DNA from: Gammaproteobacteria bacterium
Lineage (GTDB): Bacteria > Pseudomonadota > Gammaproteobacteria > Steroidobacterales > Woeseiaceae
Direction of reading: 5' to 3'
Length of the DNA stretch: 64,000 nt
Assembly: GCA_013151645.1 (NCBI GenBank)
Contig: JAADHU010000019.1
Location: 62,001 to 126,000 of the forward strand
How positions within the stretch are numbered: the first letter of the stretch is position 1; the number at the start of each line of letters is the position of its first letter. A model generated the notes under the pieces. It ran no database searches, had not been told where the DNA came from, and saw only the letters and a program-made list of their open reading frames with translations. Shown piece after piece: positions 35,632 to 43,673 of the stretch. Made by a program: the position numbers and the translations under genes.

Positions 35632-37001
35632 GGTGCCGCCATTTCGTACCAGTTAAGGCGACCGATAGTTTCCGCGAATTTTTGTGCCGCCATCTCGATG
35701 CCCGTGTGCTTGCCATCCACCACCTGCCAGTTGCCGTCGACCATGACGCGATCAATGGGCAAGGTGAATCCGGAAAAGACCAGCGCGTCCAGCAGTGAAT
35801 CCGCTTCGTGGCCCACAAGCATCGGACTGTGATCATCGAGCACGATAAGTTCGGCACGCGCACCGACTTCGAGACGGCCACCTGAAGGGTCACCGGCCGC
35901 AATGGCGCCGCCGCTGGCGGCACGTTCATAGAGACTGCGACCGGTATTGCGCATCCGGATGGCGGCGACGTTGCGTTCCTGCGAGGCCAGACGCTGCCCG
36001 TACTCGAGCCAGCGCAGCTCTTCGAACGGATTGACGGTGACGTGACTGTCAGAGCCGATAGCAATACGGCCCTCGTTCTGCAGGAAGGGCTGCAGACGGA
36101 ACAAGCCATCACCGAGATTGGCTTCCGTGCTGGGGCACAGGCAGACGACCGCTCCGGATTTCGCGACCCGTTCCAGCTCCTCATCGTCCATGTGGGTTGC
36201 ATGCACCAGGCACCACTGGCTGTTGAGTTCGAAGTTATCCAGTAACCAGTAAACCGGGCGCGCGTGGTAGGCGCCCATGCATTCATCGACTTCCCGCTGT
36301 TGTTCCGCAATGTGGATATGCAACGGTACATTGTCAGCGGTTGCGATTTCGGCAATGCGAGCCAATGACTCCGCGGATACGGCTCGCAGACTGTGCGCGC
36401 CAATGGCAAGCGAATGCGGGCTTTTCAGTAACGTTGTCGCTTGCTGATAGTGATCCGTGAATTCATCCAGCGATAGCGCGAAGCGCTGCTGTTCAGGGGA
36501 AAGCGGCTTGCCATCGAAACCGCCGCGCTCATACAGGATGGGTACGTAGGTCAGGCGAATGCCGGCGTCGTTCGCTGCTCTGATCAATGCCTTCAGCATA
36601 GCCGACGTCAATTCGCCGCCACCAGGCTGACGATGCAGATAATGGAACTCGACGACGGTGGTGTAGCCGCTCGAGACCATTTCCACGTACAGCTGTCGAG
36701 CGATGTTCTCCAGGGCCTCGATATCGATGCGCGCCGCCAGTTGGTACATCAGCTGACGCCATGTCCAGAAATTGTCCTTCTCGGCCGGTCCGCGGTACTC
36801 GGTGTGTCCGGCCAGCGCCCGCTGGAATGCGTGGCTGTGCGCATTGCATAGTCCGGGGATCACGATCCCGGCCGGCGTATCCTCATCCTCGAGTTCACAG
36901 GCCATACTAATCGCAACGATGCGCCCGGCCTCGACGGTCAGCCGTACATCTTGCTGCCAGCCGTTGGCCAGCAAGGCTTTGCGCGCGAAAAGCGTGGTCA
37001 T
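35628..37001 (-). CDS. hutF: Formimidoylglutamate deiminase
   Basis: The start is ATG 37001, with GGAGG upstream; the frame reaching 37067 would run through the operator region. The 457-residue amidohydrolase converts N-formimidoylglutamate to N-formylglutamate and ammonia. Metal ligands are in PGLCNAHSHAFQRALAGH, HIHIAEQQREV and IGSDSHVTVNP. HutF and HutG together define the two-step branch that releases formate instead of formamide. It is first in the minus-strand operon and overlaps hutC by four bases. Confidence 0.95.
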   Translation of the reverse strand: MTTLFARKALLANGWQQDVRLTVEAGRIVAISMACELEDEDTPAGIVIPGLCNAHSHAFQRALAGHTEYRGPAEKDNFWTWRQLMYQLAARIDIEALENIARQLYVEMVSSGYTTVVEFHYLHRQPGGGELTSAMLKALIRAANDAGIRLTYVPILYERGGFDGKPLSPEQQRFALSLDEFTDHYQQATTLLKSPHSLAIGAHSLRAVSAESLARIAEIATADNVPLHIHIAEQQREVDECMGAYHARPVYWLLDNFELNSQWCLVHATHMDDEELERVAKSGAVVCLCPSTEANLGDGLFRLQPFLQNEGRIAIGSDSHVTVNPFEELRWLEYGQRLASQERNVAAIRMRNTGRSLYERAASGGAIAAGDPSGGRLEVGARAELIVLDDHSPMLVGHEADSLLDALVFSGFTLPIDRVMVDGNWQVVDGKHTGIEMAAQKFAETIGRLNWYEMAAP

Positions 37002-37020
37002 ATCGGTGTCGCCTCCAGGT

Positions 37021-37030
37021 TGTATATACA
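37021..37030. promoter_or_regulatory. Palindromic HutC-type operator candidate
   Basis: TGTATATACA is a perfect ten-base palindrome of the TGTA-N2-TACA form known for HutC sites in pseudomonads. It lies between divergent hutF and hutI, 19 bases before the hutF ATG, and overlaps the predicted -10 element of hutF. Binding here could block both directions. Confidence 0.65.
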
Positions 37031-37053
37031 GGCTAAACCATGCTACCGTCCAA
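37025..37053 (-). promoter_or_regulatory. Predicted sigma70 promoter of hutF
   Basis: On the minus strand TTGGAC (plus 37048-37053) and TGTATA (plus 37025-37030) are separated by 17 bases. Transcription would start just before the ribosome-binding site of hutF, giving a very short leader. The -10 element lies inside the HutC palindrome. Confidence 0.5.
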
Positions 37054-37087
37054 TGCAATACAGGCACACATCACTGAGCGCCAAGCC

Positions 37088-38299
37088 ATGCCCGAATGGG
37101 ACCTTTTATTGACTGACGTCAGCATCGCGACGATGCGTGCCGGTGCCGGGCCCTACGGCGCCATCGACAAGGCCGCGCTGGCTATTGTTGACGGCAAAAT
37201 CGCCTGGCTGGGCCCCATGGCCGAATGTCCCGACACCACGTGCAAGGAAACACGGTCGCTGGCCGGTCATTGGCTGACCCCTGCCCTCATCGATTGTCAT
37301 ACCCACCTCGTATTTGCGGGCAACCGGGCAACCGAATTCGAGGCACGACTCAACGGTGCGACTTACGAAGAAATAGCCGTAGCGGGCGGCGGCATTATGT
37401 CGACCGTGCGCGCGACGCGCGACGCTAATGCGGCAACGCTTCGAGAAGCCTCGCAACAACGATTGCTGGCTTTAAAAAAGGACGGCGTCGCCACGATCGA
37501 AATCAAGTCGGGATATGGCCTGGATCTCGACACGGAAATTCGCATGCTGGAAGTTGGCAAGGCCTTAGGCGAAGAAAATAACCTGTCCGTCAGAACCACG
37601 TTTCTGGGGATGCACACGATTCCTCCGGAGTTTGCGGGTCGCACAGACGATTACGTTCGCTTCGTTTGCGACGAAGTCTTGCCGGCCGCAAGCGAACGCG
37701 GTCTGCTCGACGCCGTCGATGCTTATTGCGAGAGCATCGCGTTTTCGACAGCCGAAGTCGCGAGACTGTTTGCGCGCGCAACGGAGCTTGGGATACCAGT
37801 CAAGTTGCATGCCGATCAATTGAGTGACACGGGCAGCGCCGAGCTTGCCGCCAGCTTCGCCGCTTTGTCGGCCGACCATCTGGAGTACACGTCGGAGACG
37901 GGTGTAAAAGCGATGGCCAAAGCCGGAACGGTTGCGGTGCTGCTCCCCGGTGCGTTTCTTACGTTAAGAGAAACACAAAAACCGCCGCTGGACGCGTTGC
38001 GGCATCACGGCGTTGCGCTGGCCATTGCCACTGACTGCAATCCGGGTACGTCGCCACTGTGTTCATTGCAATCTGCCATGAGTCTCGCCTCTACCCTGTT
38101 TCGACTGACACCGGAAGAATGTCTGGCGGGCGTTACGAGGGAAGCCGCCAAAGCACTCGGGTTGGCAACGGACCGCGGGACTCTGGAAGTAGGTAAGCGG
38201 GCCGACATCGCTGTCTGGAATATCGAGCATCCCAGCGAACTGTCCTACTGGATGGGTTTAAACCCGTTGCTGGCCTTGTATGTGAATGGCAAAATTTGA
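37088..38299 (+). CDS. hutI: Imidazolonepropionase
   Basis: A 403-residue amidohydrolase that opens imidazolone-5-propionate to N-formimidoylglutamate. It starts at ATG 37088; the 16 codons upstream are not homologous and overlap the promoter region. Metal and substrate motifs are DCHTHLVFAGNRATEFEARL, GGGIMSTVRATR, KSGYGLD, KLHADQLSDTGS and ATDCNPGTSP, all standard for HutI. It is transcribed away from the other hut genes and probably shares control through the palindrome upstream. Confidence 0.97.
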   Translation: MPEWDLLLTDVSIATMRAGAGPYGAIDKAALAIVDGKIAWLGPMAECPDTTCKETRSLAGHWLTPALIDCHTHLVFAGNRATEFEARLNGATYEEIAVAGGGIMSTVRATRDANAATLREASQQRLLALKKDGVATIEIKSGYGLDLDTEIRMLEVGKALGEENNLSVRTTFLGMHTIPPEFAGRTDDYVRFVCDEVLPAASERGLLDAVDAYCESIAFSTAEVARLFARATELGIPVKLHADQLSDTGSAELAASFAALSADHLEYTSETGVKAMAKAGTVAVLLPGAFLTLRETQKPPLDALRHHGVALAIATDCNPGTSPLCSLQSAMSLASTLFRLTPEECLAGVTREAAKALGLATDRGTLEVGKRADIAVWNIEHPSELSYWMGLNPLLALYVNGKI

Positions 38300-38312
38300 G
38301 CACCCTTGCCGA

Positions 38313-38587
38313 TTACTGAAACAACGCCCCCACGGCGAGATTCCAGTCCATGGGACTGCCGTCATAATGAGTGACACAGGTATTGGCATCGATGAACAGG
38401 TCTTCGTATCGATTGCGCATGCGTTCCGTGAGATCGAGTGACGGCGGTATGGGGGCAATTCGCCGATGCGGGGAATGAGCCGGCCCTCGGGATTGCGGCA
38501 TTCATCCATCTCCTGCAGGCGCCTGGTGCGTCGGTATTTGCTGACCAGACCTTCCAGGTGATGCCCGGTACCGTGTCTGGCGATCAT
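38313..38587 (-). pseudogene. Unidentified small gene, probable frameshift
   Basis: Two minus-strand frames fit end to end. The first starts at ATG 38587 (MIARHGTGHHLEG...) and reads sensibly to RLIPRIGE near 38455. The second then reads APIPPSLDLTERMRNRYEDL to GALFQ and a stop at 38313. A single missing base near a CCCCC tract at about 38452-38458 would join them into a protein of about 91 residues. I do not recognise a family. The second half has protein-like composition; the first is less certain. It lies just downstream of the TPR gene on the same strand. Confidence 0.35.
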
Positions 38588-38626
38588 CAGCAGCTAGTCT
38601 TCTTTCTATAGATATCCTTAATCAGT

Positions 38627-40489
38627 CTACGGTCGACCGCACTCAAAGTCGTCATCACCGACTGGCTTACACTGCGATGGAAATCCCCGCGCCTGCCAGT
38701 ATTTGAATATTCCCATCTCACGAATGACTGCCTTGAATTGGGGCGTTGTACGAAATTCATCGCCGTCCGGATGCCACAAGACGTTACGGGCCGATATAGG
38801 TATGGTTGCGATTTCGTCGTAGGCTCGGAATGAAAGGAGCAGGACGGGTTCCGTGGCAATCCTTTTCCCGGTGTTCGTTCGAGACTCCCAGTCCTTCAGA
38901 AGTGCGAAGCCGGCGCTATTATCACCGCCCGGATTTTCAATCGCCCGAATCCATTCGTTGGCCGGTGCATCAGCAGAACCCAGGACCATGTCGGCGATAA
39001 GCAATGCCAGATTGCGATGCCCACTGCGAACGAAAGTTGATACGAATATATCGCTGTTGGCGTAAAACATGTGCTCCAGCGTTTCGTCGTGAAGTCTGTG
39101 CGCCGTAGCCGTATCACCTTTGTACAGGTACGCCCTTGCCAAATGCTGGCGGCAATTCTGGTAACCGGGATCAATATCGATGCATCTTTGCAAAGATGCT
39201 ATGGCCTCATCCAGAAAGCCGCTATTGCTTAAGTCTATTCCACGCCATAACCACGCAGAGGTATTTTTGGCGTCTTTCTCAAGAGCGGCGTCGTAATACC
39301 TGATCGAACTAACGATGTCCCCTTCCCAGTCAGATGCCAGACTACCTAATACCGCCAGCGCCAAAGACATATCGGGGTTCAGCGAAATCGCTGTTTCGGC
39401 CGCCTTTTTCGCTATTGGAAAGTGATCAATACCATCGTCGAAAACATAATCGTATATGATAGCTTCGACAGCAGCGAGACCCGCCCACGCACGAGCGAAA
39501 CCGGGATCTAGCTCAACCGCTTTGCGAAATAGACGAATACTCTCCGGCAACTGATCGCGCCTGATAAACAACTCTCGTGCTGTGAGATACATCTCATAGG
39601 CATCGAGGTTTTCAGTGGCGACCTCAACTGTGACGGCCCTGACGCCGCCCATACCCAACTCGCCCGTCAATGCGCTGACAATCGCATTAGCAATCTCGTC
39701 CTGGATGGCGAAGATATCGGTGAAGTCGCGATCGAAGTTTTCCGACCACAAATGAGTGTCAGTTCCAGCCTCGATGAGCTGCGCTGTGATGCGTATGCGA
39801 TCACCATCCTTGCGCACACTGCCCTCAAGGATATGGCCGACGTTCAAGGCTTTTGAAATCTCGGGGATACCCAGTGACGAACCCCGAAACGCAAATGACG
39901 ACGTGCGTGAGGCGACTCGTAGCTCATCAACACGAACCAACAAGTTCAGCAATTCTTCCGAAAGACCGTCGGTAAAGTACTGTTGATTCTGGTCCGGACT
40001 CAAATCAGCAAACGGCAAAACGGCAATAGATCGATCGTCGACGGGCAACGGTGCCTCGACAACGTCGACGGATGCGATCTTCGTATCGACAGATGACTCT
40101 GGAATCAAACGGTCAGTGACCAGTCCGGCAATGGCAATAACCAGCAAAACAGTAGTCAGCGTGTTGGTCTTTTTCCCCGTGTCGGGCACGACGGATTCCG
40201 AGCGATCAATGTCGACCTCGCGTTTTAAACCCTCCGGGGTCATTTCGTAGATCCAGGCGAAAATCACCACGGGAAAGAAACCCAGCACCAACAACACAAT
40301 GACCAATGAACCGGTTGACTCCGGCACCGGCAGCAATGAAGACAGCACATCGGTTAGCTGTAACAGCAGCCAGGCGGCTACCAAATAAAGGACGCCGACG
40401 CGGATAACGTTGCGACGTTTGAGCTCATTGAATAAGGACAAGGGCTGGCTTCTTAGTGGTCCGCTGTTGTCATTGAGAGTAGCTTGCAT
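38627..40489 (-). CDS. Membrane-anchored FlgO-like/TPR protein
   Basis: A 620-residue protein. The N-terminal cytoplasmic segment (LFNELKRRNVIRVGVLYLVAAWLLLQL) leads into two membrane helices (about 30-50 and 60-82), then another near 112-130. A FlgO-like domain follows (about 150-275) with SIAVLPFADLSPDQNQQYFTDGLSEELLNLL and GHILEGSVRKDGDRIRITAQLI. TPR repeats fill about 285-480. Such proteins are numerous in some aquatic gammaproteobacteria, often with a DNA-binding or cyclase domain at the N-terminus, which is missing here. The function is unknown; a role in protein interaction at the membrane is likely. The start is at ATG 40489. Confidence 0.8.
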   Translation of the reverse strand: MQATLNDNSGPLRSQPLSLFNELKRRNVIRVGVLYLVAAWLLLQLTDVLSSLLPVPESTGSLVIVLLVLGFFPVVIFAWIYEMTPEGLKREVDIDRSESVVPDTGKKTNTLTTVLLVIAIAGLVTDRLIPESSVDTKIASVDVVEAPLPVDDRSIAVLPFADLSPDQNQQYFTDGLSEELLNLLVRVDELRVASRTSSFAFRGSSLGIPEISKALNVGHILEGSVRKDGDRIRITAQLIEAGTDTHLWSENFDRDFTDIFAIQDEIANAIVSALTGELGMGGVRAVTVEVATENLDAYEMYLTARELFIRRDQLPESIRLFRKAVELDPGFARAWAGLAAVEAIIYDYVFDDGIDHFPIAKKAAETAISLNPDMSLALAVLGSLASDWEGDIVSSIRYYDAALEKDAKNTSAWLWRGIDLSNSGFLDEAIASLQRCIDIDPGYQNCRQHLARAYLYKGDTATAHRLHDETLEHMFYANSDIFVSTFVRSGHRNLALLIADMVLGSADAPANEWIRAIENPGGDNSAGFALLKDWESRTNTGKRIATEPVLLLSFRAYDEIATIPISARNVLWHPDGDEFRTTPQFKAVIREMGIFKYWQARGFPSQCKPVGDDDFECGRP

Positions 40490-40548
40490 CTAGCGTAAAG
40501 CCAACAACGGCAAAATCGAAATCGGCATCAAACATGATGCTGAAGGGC

Positions 40549-40638
40549 GGCTTTGGGGCAATTACCATCATTGTAACCCAGACTCTCCGACGGCGTTTCG
40601 GGTCAATAGCCGTCACTATAACTCAGCCTCTGCGACCG
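40549..40638. repeat. Imperfect 45-bp tandem duplication
   Basis: Two copies of 45 bases (40549-40593 and 40594-40638) match at most positions; CAATTACC at 40559 recurs as CAATAGCC at 40604, and TAAC-CAG and CTCT-CGAC blocks follow in both. They lie between the TPR gene and the flavin reductase gene. On the plus strand they encode a doubled 15-residue stretch, but that frame overlaps the reductase and is probably not a gene. Confidence 0.6.
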
Positions 40639-40662
40639 GCGGCTATGCGAACAGATGAAGCA

Positions 40663-41175
40663 TCAACCCCGGACGCGATTGATGAAGTTCTTGATATCCT
40701 CCTCATACTCGGCTGCTGCGTAACCGTCGACGCAGTTCGCATGCATACAACCGCCGTACTCCATCCCAAGATAGCCGAATGTTTCTCTGAATGCGTCCAG
40801 GAAAGGAACAGGCGTTTCGTGATAAATCGATGTGCAAACTATATAGGCCGTTTTACCTCTTAGCCGGCGCCCTTGATTCAATAGATCGGGCAGCTCCAGT
40901 AAATCTGAAATTCGGTCAATAAAGATCTTCATCGGCGGCGCGACTGCATACCAATAAACGGGCGACGAAAATATGATCTGGTCGAAGCCGAGTACGTAGT
41001 CCATCAGCGGCTCAAAATCATCACTCCTGTTTTTGTGTTCGTAGTCGAATGGTGAGATCGATTTTTGAGCGAGGTCGACAACCTCTATCTGCAACTCATC
41101 TGCAATTCGGTCCACCAACTGTCCCGTATTTCCACTACGTCTTGCGCTGGCGAATAAAGCGATTGTGCTGAGCAT
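40663..41175 (-). CDS. NADPH-dependent FMN reductase / flavodoxin-like protein
   Basis: The start is ATG 41175 (MLSTIALFASARRSGNTGQLV); the longer frame adds an Arg-rich tail without homology. The 170-residue protein has a flavodoxin fold with the FMN phosphate loop SARRSGNTG. FSSPVYWYAVAPPMKIFIDRI is the hallmark of the NAD(P)H-dependent oxidoreductase (FMN_red) family. It would bind FMN in the cytoplasm and reduce quinones, azo compounds or free flavin. A C-X6-C near the end (GGCMHANCVDG) is slightly unusual. It stands alone. Confidence 0.85.
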   Translation of the reverse strand: MLSTIALFASARRSGNTGQLVDRIADELQIEVVDLAQKSISPFDYEHKNRSDDFEPLMDYVLGFDQIIFSSPVYWYAVAPPMKIFIDRISDLLELPDLLNQGRRLRGKTAYIVCTSIYHETPVPFLDAFRETFGYLGMEYGGCMHANCVDGYAAAEYEEDIKNFINRVRG

Positions 41176-41423
41176 CTGTTCTCTTTGTTGGTGACGAACC
41201 AGAGCGGCCCTGGTGGTCGTCCGCTGGGTCAACCGTAGGCGGCTGCTACGTCGTAACAGCCTACCACACTGCATTTGTAGCGAACGTCACTGACCGATAG
41301 AACATGGAAACCGAAGCGTATACGGATCGTCATGCCCTGTGGGCTCGCAATAACGTTGGGTAGTTCGCTCTCAGGAGCGCGATATGCGGTCTTTCGTGCC
41401 CGATATCGTCTGGCGTACCCGGA

Positions 41424-41666
41424 CTACGCCCGCGGCCGATCCGCATGACTCCTCGTAAGAACCGCCGAAACGCTCGCGTAAGTTGACACGCAATACGGTA
41501 CACAATAGGTCATCGGAATTTTCCAGACGGCGGCGGTCGGGAGGGAATCGGTCAGCAATGCATCGCCCTGATTGATCGCGACCAGTATCGTGCCGACAAT
41601 CCCCCCGACCTTAAGGCTGCGCATGACGATATCCTGTTGTATCGCTGTTCGTAACCAGTTTTTCAT
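41424..41666 (-). CDS. nrtS: NrtS-like small membrane protein (nitrate/nitrite transport)
   Basis: An 80-residue protein with two predicted membrane helices (about 17-33 and 48-70). The block VMRSLKVGGIVGTILVAINQGDALLTDSL and the ending YCVPYCVSTYASVSAVL match the NrtS family, small proteins proposed as nitrate/nitrite transporters in cyanobacteria and marine bacteria. ATG 41666 has GGAA upstream. No nitrate or nitrite reductase genes are in the window. It is divergent from the MFS exporter gene. Confidence 0.85.
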   Translation of the reverse strand: MKNWLRTAIQQDIVMRSLKVGGIVGTILVAINQGDALLTDSLPTAAVWKIPMTYCVPYCVSTYASVSAVLTRSHADRPRA

Positions 41667-41747
41667 TTAGTCGGGTTCCGTTGTTCGCAGGTCGTTATTC
41701 AGGCTATGCTGCCGCATTATCGTGTCAACACCAAATAATCCTTCCGC

Positions 41748-42962
41748 ATGAACACCGGACTCGCCACCAAACGTCGCTTCGTCATTGTGCTCGGCTGCCT
41801 GACCGGTATCGGTGCTGTTACGGTCGACATGAGTCTGCCTTCCATTCCTGGCATGGTGCAAAATTTTTCTGCAACTATCGGCGTGGGACAACAAATCGTC
41901 GGCGTCTTCGTGATCGGTATTGCATTGGGCCAGCTACCGGCCGGCCTTATCTCTGATCGAATCGGCAGAATCCCGGTACTGCTCACCGGCGTCGGTATAT
42001 TCACCATCGCCGGCATTGCCACCAGTATCGCGACGAACATGGAAATTATGTTACTCGCACGATTCGTGCAGGGCCTCGGCGCATCCGTGGGTGTCGTGAT
42101 CGCGCGCGCGATCGTGAGGGATATTGCCAGCGGCAGGCAAGCCGCTCGATTGCTGTCAATTATGATCATGATTTTTACGGCGGCACCAATGCTCGCGCCA
42201 ATCGCCGGCGGATACCTTGTTACCGCGTTCGATTGGCGAGCACCGTTTGTTGCAATCACGATATTCGGCGCGCTTATTCTGTTTACGATCAGCAAGGGCC
42301 TGCAAGAAACACGTCGCCCAAACAGAGAACATCACATCGTGCGGCAACTCGTGCACAGTCTGACCGAATTCTTTTCACATCGACAAAGCGTGCTCGGCAT
42401 ATTGCTCGTGGTGCTACCGGCGATGGGTTTCATGTCCATGATCACCGGTTCCGCGGCGTTGATTATCGAAATCTATGGCTTTTCCGTGGAACAGTTCGGA
42501 TTTATTTTCGCACTGGCGGGCATAGCGATACTGGCAGGGTCCTACCTGAACAGAAATCTTTTATTACGCTTCAATGGCGTGCAGTTATCAGGACTCGGTG
42601 CGACATTAATCGGCGTCGCGGCGCTGCAGATGCTGCTCATCGCCTGGTTGGGAAACGTTAACTTCTGGTGGGTATGGGGCAACGTGTGCCTTTACCTGTT
42701 CGGCACCAGCTTTCTGCTGGCCAACGCGACGGCGATGGCGCTCGACCCGGTGCCCGGAATTGCCGGCGTTGCAGCATCCATACTTGGCACGTCGCAAAAC
42801 CTGGCTGCTGCTATTAGCGCACTAGTTAGTAGCGCGATGTATGACGGTACGATTCGTAGTGTGGTGATCACTATGGGAATTTTCGGCACTTTGACGTTCA
42901 TTACATTTACGCTGCGCTCGTTGATACTACGCGGACAGCCTATTCATGTGCCGGCAGAGTAG
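41748..42962 (+). CDS. MFS multidrug transporter, Bcr/CflA family
   Basis: A 404-residue inner-membrane protein with about 12 hydrophobic segments. The MFS motif between helices 2 and 3 is LPAGLISDRIGRIPVLLTGV. The opening LGCLTGIGAVTVDMSLPSIPGM, with an acidic residue in helix 1, and the RFVQGLGASVGVVIARAIVRDI block are typical of Bcr/CflA drug:H+ antiporters (bicyclomycin, chloramphenicol, sulfonamide). Actual substrates cannot be read from sequence. It is divergent from nrtS and is followed by a REP-like pair. Confidence 0.9.
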   Translation: MNTGLATKRRFVIVLGCLTGIGAVTVDMSLPSIPGMVQNFSATIGVGQQIVGVFVIGIALGQLPAGLISDRIGRIPVLLTGVGIFTIAGIATSIATNMEIMLLARFVQGLGASVGVVIARAIVRDIASGRQAARLLSIMIMIFTAAPMLAPIAGGYLVTAFDWRAPFVAITIFGALILFTISKGLQETRRPNREHHIVRQLVHSLTEFFSHRQSVLGILLVVLPAMGFMSMITGSAALIIEIYGFSVEQFGFIFALAGIAILAGSYLNRNLLLRFNGVQLSGLGATLIGVAALQMLLIAWLGNVNFWWVWGNVCLYLFGTSFLLANATAMALDPVPGIAGVAASILGTSQNLAAAISALVSSAMYDGTIRSVVITMGIFGTLTFITFTLRSLILRGQPIHVPAE

Positions 42963-42980
42963 CGAATATTTGATATCGGT

Positions 42981-43047
42981 CACGCCTCAGGAGACGCTCC
43001 TACAGGAGTGGCGATAAGAATATCGTGGGAGCGTCTCCTGAAGCGCG
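42981..43047. repeat. Inverted pair of REP-like elements
   Basis: Two 23-base units in opposite orientation (42981-43003 on the minus strand, 43025-43047 on the plus strand) agree at 20 of 23 positions and share GGAGCGTCTCCTG. The core resembles REP elements of Pseudomonas and Xanthomonas (GTAGGAGCG...GCG type). The pair could form a large cruciform or mRNA hairpin. It sits between two convergent genes, as is common for REP elements. Confidence 0.7.
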
Positions 43048-43088
43048 ATCCCGGGTTGACTCTTGCGACCAACGACGGAACTTGCCGG

Positions 43089-43673
43089 TTAGTCGGTCTC
43101 GGTCACAATATCAGCGACGTCCTTACGCTGCTGCGTTGGCGTAATTTTCGGATAGCCGTACCAGATCAGCGCGACGATGAACTCCTTGTCGAGGTCAATT
43201 TTCAACAACTCGTAAAATCGAGAATCGCGTGTGATCGGTCCGGTCGCCCATTTTGATGCCAGGCCGGCTTCCGAAATATAGAGGCTGAGATTTTGCACGG
43301 CGCAGCAGACACTCGCATAGTCTTCCTGCTCCAACTGCGGGTCCGATGACTTCTTGCAAGTAACGACCAGCCACCCCGGACGGCCTGCCGCTTCCTTCGC
43401 CTTGAAATCTCCGATCTTCGCGCCTTTGCGCTCTGTCACGACGATCCGCGTCAATTCGATGCTTTGCTGAATAGCTTCGTCGCCCAACAGGTAAAAATGC
43501 CAGGGCTCCGTCAGGTGGTGATTCGGAGCCCAGCGTGCGACTTCGATCGCATCGAGGATCAATTGCCGGCTGACCGGTTGTTGCAAAAACAGGTTAACCG
43601 TTCGACGTGCACGAATACGTTCACCCAGATGCTGCAGTGCTTTTTTGAAGGCAGTGACGGGCGCGCCACTCAT
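43089..43673 (-). CDS. Nitroreductase-family flavoprotein
   Basis: A 194-residue FMN-binding protein. The FMN site is RIRARRTVNLFLQQPVS, with RWAPNHHLTEPWHFYLLG after it; further blocks are GWLVVTCKK and DYASVCCAVQNLSLYISEAGLASKW. The family reduces nitro groups, quinones or enones with NAD(P)H. It ends GYPKITPTQQRKDVADIV, similar to YdjA/TdsD-type members. It starts in an ATGA overlap with the thiolase gene, so the two are translationally coupled, and it is last in a three-gene operon. Confidence 0.88.
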   Translation of the reverse strand: MSGAPVTAFKKALQHLGERIRARRTVNLFLQQPVSRQLILDAIEVARWAPNHHLTEPWHFYLLGDEAIQQSIELTRIVVTERKGAKIGDFKAKEAAGRPGWLVVTCKKSSDPQLEQEDYASVCCAVQNLSLYISEAGLASKWATGPITRDSRFYELLKIDLDKEFIVALIWYGYPKITPTQQRKDVADIVTETD

